19,541 nt of DNA from positions 1-19,541 of the forward strand of contig JANWIS010000144.1 in NCBI GenBank assembly GCA_025449775.1. Direction: 5' to 3'. The stretch is from Ignavibacteriaceae bacterium. Its GTDB lineage: Bacteria > Bacteroidota > Ignavibacteria > Ignavibacteriales > Ignavibacteriaceae. Within the stretch, counting starts at the first letter, position 1; every line of letters begins with the position of its first letter. The position numbers and the translations under genes were made by a program. Positions 15,330 to 19,541 of this stretch are shown here, piece by piece. The notes under the pieces were generated by a model, which was not told where the DNA came from, made no database searches, and was given only the letters and a program-made list of their open reading frames with translations.

Positions 15330-16436
15330 ATGCTTGAATATGTTGATCTAATTCTCGGCTTGCTCGGTTTTCTCGGAGCTTTATTTGCAGCTTATGAAGG
15401 TTATGTAAGATATCTGGATGAAAAACAGTTTAACTATTACAAAGACACGATAAAAAATCTTTTTTCTTCAGATAAAGAAGAAGTGATGGCAGCAATCGCA
15501 ACTCTTGGAGTTTATACAAACAGGAGGAAGTACAAGAAAAGTACAGTAGATACATTAATAAATATTCTTTATACAGAATTGGATTATGATGTATCGAATG
15601 CCATTATCGGAGTTCTCATTCAGTCAGGGAAAAAAGATGAAGTAAAGTACATATCGTCACGGGTAATTGAAATCAATAGAAATTTTTTCATTCAGACGGC
15701 ACCACTTTCCAGCAGGGAAAAGGATATGAAGGAAAGATTAAGTGAAATTCAAAATTCAGAGAAGGAACCACAGACAGCAAAGGATGAATCATCAACAGAA
15801 CCAAAGATGGAAATGACAATTCAAAAACAGATAAAGCGGCTTGAAGACACGAACAAATTTGAGCTAAAATGGCATAAGAATGTTACAGCAGATGTTCTTT
15901 CTATGATATTAAACAAAGCACAGAAAGTTGGACTTACATCGGGGCTGGACCTGGAATTTTATCAGAACGATTTTAACTACTGCTACCTTGCAGGATTTGA
16001 ACTTGATAATTTTGCTATCAGGCATTCGGCTATCAGCTCTGGGAACATCATGGATTTGAACTTTATTAATATGAAACAAATTTACAACAGCACATTCGCC
16101 TATTCATACATTTCCGATTGCCATTTTTCCGGAGGGAAAATCAGCAATTCATCGTTCTGCCGATGTTCATTTAATAACGTAATTTTTGAAAATGTAAATT
16201 TTGTCGACAGCTTTTTCTTTGGCGCTACTTTTAATAATTGTGAATTTAAAAATGTAAAGGGATTAAGACCCGAACAATTTTACAAAATTACTTTTTTATC
16301 CCCGACAAATTTTAATAACGCTATCAACATCGATGACATAGGCAAATTTTCTGCCGAACAAGTTTTAGCGTATCTTGAAGCATCTCCCATCTCCGATGAC
16401 ACATATAAGGAAGTTAAGGAACATCTCAAACCTTAA
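15330..16436 (+). CDS. Membrane-anchored HEAT-like and pentapeptide-repeat protein
   Basis: A 368-residue multi-domain protein. Residues 5-23 (VDLILGLLGFLGALFAAYE) form an N-terminal membrane anchor. Residues 45-115 are helical HEAT-like repeats (EEVMAAIATLGVYTNRRKYK, then TVDTLINILYTELDYDVS). Residues 130-190 are a charged linker with a coiled-coil look. Residues 246-306 are a clean pentapeptide-repeat tract: hydrophobic I or F recurs every fifth residue at 246, 251, 256 and on through 301 and 306 (for example NSTF-AYSYI-SDCHF), giving about 13 repeats, enough for a right-handed quadrilateral beta-helix. A short helical tail ends it. AGGAG (15318-15322) precedes the ATG. The methyltransferase gene starts inside its 3' end. 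The function is not known. Confidence 0.8.
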   Translation: MLEYVDLILGLLGFLGALFAAYEGYVRYLDEKQFNYYKDTIKNLFSSDKEEVMAAIATLGVYTNRRKYKKSTVDTLINILYTELDYDVSNAIIGVLIQSGKKDEVKYISSRVIEINRNFFIQTAPLSSREKDMKERLSEIQNSEKEPQTAKDESSTEPKMEMTIQKQIKRLEDTNKFELKWHKNVTADVLSMILNKAQKVGLTSGLDLEFYQNDFNYCYLAGFELDNFAIRHSAISSGNIMDLNFINMKQIYNSTFAYSYISDCHFSGGKISNSSFCRCSFNNVIFENVNFVDSFFFGATFNNCEFKNVKGLRPEQFYKITFLSPTNFNNAINIDDIGKFSAEQVLAYLEASPISDDTYKEVKEHLKP

Positions 16437-17640
16437 TTCAATTAACCGGATTGCTGAACTATATTATCCAGAGCGAACAGAAAAGCTCGAGATAAATGGT
16501 GACTCAGTCCCGATGCTTGTTGATGAATTCTGGACTTCAAAGCAAAGGCAGAACAACCCGATTCATGAAATATCTTACCGTGCTTGTTTTAAAGCAGAGC
16601 TTCCAAGATTTTTTATTAATATACTAACTCAGGAAGGTGACGTTGTATATGATCCATTCGCCGGAAGAGGAACAACCGTAATTGAAGCTGCATTATTAAA
16701 CAGGAACGTTATTGCGAACGACATTAATCCTTTAAGTGCAATTTTATCCAGCCCAAGGTTTTTTATCCCATCTCTGATAGAAATTAAGAAACGGCTTGAC
16801 GAGATTAAATTGATAAGAAACCTTAAAGCAGAAATTGACATCTCGATGTTCTACCATCCGCAAACGGAATCCGAAATTATGTCTCTTAAAAAATATTTGA
16901 ATGACAAAAAAAATTCTTCTAAAGAAGATTATATTGATAACTGGATCAGGATGATTGCAACAAACAGATTAACGGGACACTCGGCTAACTTCTTTTCAGT
17001 TTATACATTACCGCCCAACCAGGCAGTTTCATCCGAAAGACAAAGAAAAATAAATATTGCCAGAAATCAGATTCCAGCTTATAAAAACACAAAGGAAATA
17101 ATATTTAAAAAGTCAAAAGATCTGCTGAAAAAATTAGATGAAAGCCAGATAATGCAGATGAAAAAGATTGGTAAGAATGCAATGTTTCTGTCAAGCGATG
17201 CCGGTCGTACAAAAGAAATAAAATCTGGCTCGGTCGATCTTACTGTTACATCGCCTCCGTTTCTAGATGTAGTTAATTACAGAGACGATAACTGGTTAAG
17301 GTGCTGGTTCAATAATGTTGATACAAACTCTGTAACCAACCAAATAACTTATTCAAGAAAACTCGATGATTGGGAAAAAGTTATGAAAAATGTATTTACA
17401 GAATTATACAGAGTTACTAAAAACGGGGGCTGGATTGCATTCGAAGTCGGCGAAGTTAAAAAGGGTAAAATTAAATTAGAAGAGAGTGTTATACCGCTTG
17501 GTATTAACGCAGGTCTTACCTGTGAAGGAATTTTAGTCAACCTTCAAAAATTTACAAAGACGGCAAATATATGGGGCATATCAAACAACAAAGATGGGAC
17601 TAATACTAATCGAATAGATATCATTCACAAGAAAAAATAA
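16396..17640 (+). CDS. DNA methyltransferase with SPPF motif (probable N4-cytosine type)
   Basis: A SAM-dependent amino-group DNA methyltransferase. Motif I is D86-PFAGRGTT (SAM binding), followed by NDINPLS. The catalytic motif IV is S286-PPF in VTSPPFLDVVNYRDDNW; SPPY/F favours N4-cytosine methylation, though N6-adenine enzymes of this family exist. The motif order, I then a ~200-residue variable region then IV, is the alpha-type arrangement. The opening DEFWTSKQRQ and HEISYRACFKAELPRFF matches a widespread methylase family. An ATG at 16396 is chosen; a TTG at 16375 would extend the overlap further. Either way the start lies inside the upstream repeat-protein gene (41-base overlap), implying coupling. 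No restriction endonuclease gene is recognisable nearby, so it may be solitary, or its partner may be an unfamiliar neighbour. Length is 414 residues. Confidence 0.86.
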   Translation: MTHIRKLRNISNLNSINRIAELYYPERTEKLEINGDSVPMLVDEFWTSKQRQNNPIHEISYRACFKAELPRFFINILTQEGDVVYDPFAGRGTTVIEAALLNRNVIANDINPLSAILSSPRFFIPSLIEIKKRLDEIKLIRNLKAEIDISMFYHPQTESEIMSLKKYLNDKKNSSKEDYIDNWIRMIATNRLTGHSANFFSVYTLPPNQAVSSERQRKINIARNQIPAYKNTKEIIFKKSKDLLKKLDESQIMQMKKIGKNAMFLSSDAGRTKEIKSGSVDLTVTSPPFLDVVNYRDDNWLRCWFNNVDTNSVTNQITYSRKLDDWEKVMKNVFTELYRVTKNGGWIAFEVGEVKKGKIKLEESVIPLGINAGLTCEGILVNLQKFTKTANIWGISNNKDGTNTNRIDIIHKKK

Positions 17641-17677
17641 TATTTTATTAAAATAATTATTAACAACCAGGAATAAA

Positions 17678-17866
17678 ATGGAACAATCAAAAGAATTAAC
17701 AGCAGCAATCTTAACTGAAACATTGTTTGCAAAACTTGCCAACAATTTTTTTGATAAATATACAGACTACGAAATGCAATCAGATTTTTTGAAAGAAGAA
17801 ATTATGAGCGTGTATAACAATTTTCTTGAAAAAATAAACGATCCGAAACAATCATCTAAAAAATAA
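17678..17866 (+). CDS. Small acidic protein of unknown function
   Basis: A 62-residue, mostly helical and acidic protein (MEQSKELTAAILTETLF, then NNFFDKYTDYEMQSDFL). No cysteine motif, signal or membrane segment is visible, and I do not recognise it. AGGA (17669-17672) precedes the ATG. It begins 37 bases after the methyltransferase in the same direction, so it may be the last gene of that operon. Its small size, acidity and position could fit a regulatory or DNA-mimic role, but this is speculation. Confidence 0.6.
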   Translation: MEQSKELTAAILTETLFAKLANNFFDKYTDYEMQSDFLKEEIMSVYNNFLEKINDPKQSSKK

Positions 17867-17910
17867 AAGCCGCACAAGAACCAACCCATAGTGTAAGCCA
17901 AAGCATAAAC

Positions 17911-18729
17911 TTAAAAGGGGTTTTTCTCGTTACGCAATTTTATGATAATCCCTCCCATCAAAGGAGTTTTATCAGGAATTATTTGCTTCATTTTCCTGTA
18001 GTAATCCTTTTCTTCTTTTCTCACTGATCGACTTAATAAAGTTTTTATTTTTCCGGCAGCAGTGAAGGCAAGCGAAAGCAATTTGTATGGCTTACGGAAC
18101 TCTGATTTTATGTCAAACTTAATCTCGTCAAGCTTTATAACGGACTCACATTGGAAGTTAACGCTGACAAGCAAATCAATCCAATCTTTTAAATAAGGAT
18201 AATGTGCATTACTTTGAATAATGCCAAAGTTGTGTTTACAAAAATCATTTATATGATTAATCTTTTCTGAAGAAGTAGTTTCAAGCCAGATAGTTTCATT
18301 CATTACCAAAAATCCATTGGGTCTGAGCACTCTGTTTATTTCCATTAAAAGATCTTTCAGGTCATTACCTTCCTGTATGCCAAGCACAGATTCCAAAAAT
18401 ATTTTATCTAATGAATTTGTTTCAAACGGAATTTGTTTTTTATCCTTCATCAAACTAAGCTTGACAGAATTACCTGCCATGCAAAAACGTAACCGTGCTT
18501 TGGCTTTTTTATACATCAATGGTGCGAAGTCAATTCCATAAAACTTAGTTCTTTTATTTTTTGAAAAAAGCCTAACCAAAGTTGTCCCGGTGCCGAAACC
18601 AATCTCAAGGATTTCTTCATTTGGCTGACAATCTAATTCTTTAATTAAAACCCTGGTTCCAAGCTCACCCCATGCATGAATATACTGGGCATGAATCCTT
18701 CCGAAGAAATTTAAGATTTCATTCCGCAT
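17911..18729 (-). CDS. Class I SAM-dependent methyltransferase (UbiE/Methyltransf_11-like)
   Basis: A 272-residue Rossmann-fold methyltransferase. Motif I reads EEILEIGFGTGTTLVRL (about residues 38-54), binding SAM. An acidic residue ends strand 2 in KFYGIDFAP, and ILxxVLRPNGFLV-type motif VI is seen as INRVLRPNGFLVMNET. The C-terminal ~100 residues (from about 170) are a less conserved substrate cap with a basic helix (SRSVRKEEKDYYRKMK). The substrate is unknown; small molecules or quinone precursors are typical for this family. It starts with ATG and converges with the 62-residue gene (44 bases between stops); nothing suggests an operon. Confidence 0.87.
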   Translation of the reverse strand: MRNEILNFFGRIHAQYIHAWGELGTRVLIKELDCQPNEEILEIGFGTGTTLVRLFSKNKRTKFYGIDFAPLMYKKAKARLRFCMAGNSVKLSLMKDKKQIPFETNSLDKIFLESVLGIQEGNDLKDLLMEINRVLRPNGFLVMNETIWLETTSSEKINHINDFCKHNFGIIQSNAHYPYLKDWIDLLVSVNFQCESVIKLDEIKFDIKSEFRKPYKLLSLAFTAAGKIKTLLSRSVRKEEKDYYRKMKQIIPDKTPLMGGIIIKLRNEKNPF

Positions 18730-18740
18730 ATTTTTTTATC

Positions 18741-18768
18741 TTGACGAAAGAATATTTGTTACTATAAG
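18741..18768 (+). promoter_or_regulatory. Possible sigma-70-type promoter upstream of tRNA-Lys
   Basis: TTGACG (18741-18746), a 16-base spacer and TATAAG (18763-18768) make a reasonable promoter reading toward the tRNA. The predicted start would lie about 110 bases before the tRNA, leaving a long leader that must be trimmed, so another start closer in is possible. Confidence 0.4.
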
Positions 18769-18885
18769 TTTAACATAAAGATATTCCTGCATTTTAATAG
18801 TGCCAATCAATTTTTGTAATGGTTCTTCCTGCGTATGGAACAAATAAACCTTTCAAGCCTTCCAAAATTTCTTTAATTTTGCCCC

Positions 18886-18958
18886 GCATCCTTAGCTCAG
18901 TTGGTAGAGCATCTGACTCTTAATCAGCAGGTCGCGGGTTCGAGTCCCGCAGGATGCA
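18886..18958 (+). tRNA. tRNA-Lys (anticodon CTT)
   Basis: A full cloverleaf is visible. The acceptor stem GCATCCT pairs with AGGATGC, with discriminator A18958. The D arm is GCTC-AGTTGGTA-GAGC and the T arm is GCGGG-TTCGAGT-CCCGC. The anticodon loop CTCTTAA holds CTT at 18919-18921, reading lysine codon AAG. The outermost anticodon-stem pair (27-43) is T-C, a mismatch. The 3' CCA is not encoded (next bases CACAAG), so it is added after transcription. Confidence 0.96.
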
Positions 18959-18993
18959 CAAGCTAATTTTTTATCAACAAAATTATAACGGCA

Positions 18994-19541
18994 ATGTTTA
19001 ACTTTATAACTATTGTAATTGTCTCCACTATTCTAGCGTACTTCCCGGGCATAGCCCAATCAAATGATTTTCTCAATTCAACAAACGCTGTTACGAGTTA
19101 TGGATTAATATTTGAGAAGGAAAGTGATTATAAATTAGAGGGCAGCACATATACAGTTGTTATCCAATTGCTCGGCCTAACGAAAAAAGCAAATGCCTTA
19201 CAATTTCGAATATTAATGAATAAAGCACCAGACGACAGCACAGTTTTAATTTTCAAAGATATTCAGAAAGGATCAGATTTAAGCGACTCAAACTGGTTAC
19301 TAGACTTTAATGTAATTAAAGGACCGATTGCCAAGAACGAAGCATCTCGAGATGAAGCTCTTATTGTTCTTTACAGTTTAAATCAGAGCAGCGGGTTGTT
19401 GCCTGGAGATTACAACAATTTATTTACTGTAAACTATAAGGTTGCTAAAATACCCGGATTAAATAGAGATATTAAATCTTCAATGAAAATCTCCAATGCC
19501 GAGGCAAGCACGTTTGATGGATTTGCAATTGATATTAAGCC
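18994..19541 (+). CDS. Exported protein of unknown function, 3' end outside window
   Basis: An open frame from ATG 18994 runs to the window end (182 codons and 2 bases), with no stop. Residues 1-22 form a Sec signal peptide (hydrophobic core FITIVIVSTILAYF, then PGIAQS). The mature part looks like extracellular beta-sandwich material: TYTVVIQLLGL, TVLIFKDIQKGSDL and DEALIVLYSLNQSSG, as in cohesin-like or adhesion modules of large secreted FCB-group proteins. The full protein could be much longer and may carry a type IX secretion tail, but that lies outside the window. It starts 36 bases after the tRNA; no strong ribosome binding site is visible. The family is not certain. Confidence 0.7.
   Translation, partial: MFNFITIVIVSTILAYFPGIAQSNDFLNSTNAVTSYGLIFEKESDYKLEGSTYTVVIQLLGLTKKANALQFRILMNKAPDDSTVLIFKDIQKGSDLSDSNWLLDFNVIKGPIAKNEASRDEALIVLYSLNQSSGLLPGDYNNLFTVNYKVAKIPGLNRDIKSSMKISNAEASTFDGFAIDIK

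Noticed and set aside
15330..16436. Calling the pentapeptide protein a gyrase-protecting Qnr/MfpA-type protein, because gyrA lies in the same window
   Set aside because: It has a membrane anchor and HEAT-like region, only about 13 repeats, and is 13 kb from gyrA; nothing ties it to gyrase.
18886..18958. The tRNA as an integration site for a mobile element
   Set aside because: No integrase gene and no repeat of the tRNA 3' end are seen in the window.

Overview
The window looks like a chromosomal piece of an AT-rich member of the Bacteroidota/Ignavibacteria side of the FCB group. This rests on a DNA gyrase A end, exported proteins with short Sec signals, a Bacteroidota-style 5'-nucleotidase, a DUF493 protein and generally low GC. 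Several genes have strong AGGAGG-type ribosome binding sites (before 8315, 10325, 13196 and 13958), which fits Ignavibacteria/Chlorobi better than typical Bacteroidetes. The lineage is inferred from general character; no rRNA is present.

Left part (1-5753): the C-terminal ~600 residues of gyrA end in a clear terminator. An exported M28 zinc aminopeptidase and a DinB-like metalloprotein follow as a two-gene unit. They converge on a minus-strand exported 5'-nucleotidase/cyclic phosphodiesterase.

Middle (5999-8665): the most unusual stretch. Two adjacent plus-strand genes encode a PduS/RnfC-like iron-sulfur flavoprotein and a PduT-like tandem-BMC shell protein that keeps the cysteine where PduT binds a [4Fe-4S] cluster. 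Together they make an electron-transfer module for a bacterial microcompartment, but no signature enzyme, BMC-H or pentameric vertex protein is in the window. Next come a previously uncalled 59-residue zinc-ribbon protein with a basic tail (8092-8271) and a NifX/NifB-type cofactor-binding-domain protein.

8841-13753: housekeeping and transport genes. These are a ComEB-type dCMP deaminase, an EamA exporter, a four-helix membrane protein, a DUF493 protein overlapping an unrecognised 191-residue gene, a short POT-family transporter on the minus strand, and an exported DinB-like protein with a strong terminator.

13958-17866: a DoxX-like membrane protein, then five tightly packed plus-strand genes. 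They encode a lipoprotein, a small helical protein, a membrane-anchored HEAT-like/pentapeptide-repeat protein, an SPPF-motif DNA methyltransferase that overlaps it, and a 62-residue protein. No restriction endonuclease is recognisable. This is the best candidate for an undescribed multi-gene system, though its function cannot be read from sequence.

17911-19541: a minus-strand SAM methyltransferase, tRNA-Lys(CTT), and the start of an exported protein cut by the window end. No gene-free stretch exceeds 300 bases. The largest gaps (5754-5998, 7877-8091, 8666-8840) hold only small hairpins and possible promoters. I see no insertion sequences, CRISPR arrays, integrases or long repeats.
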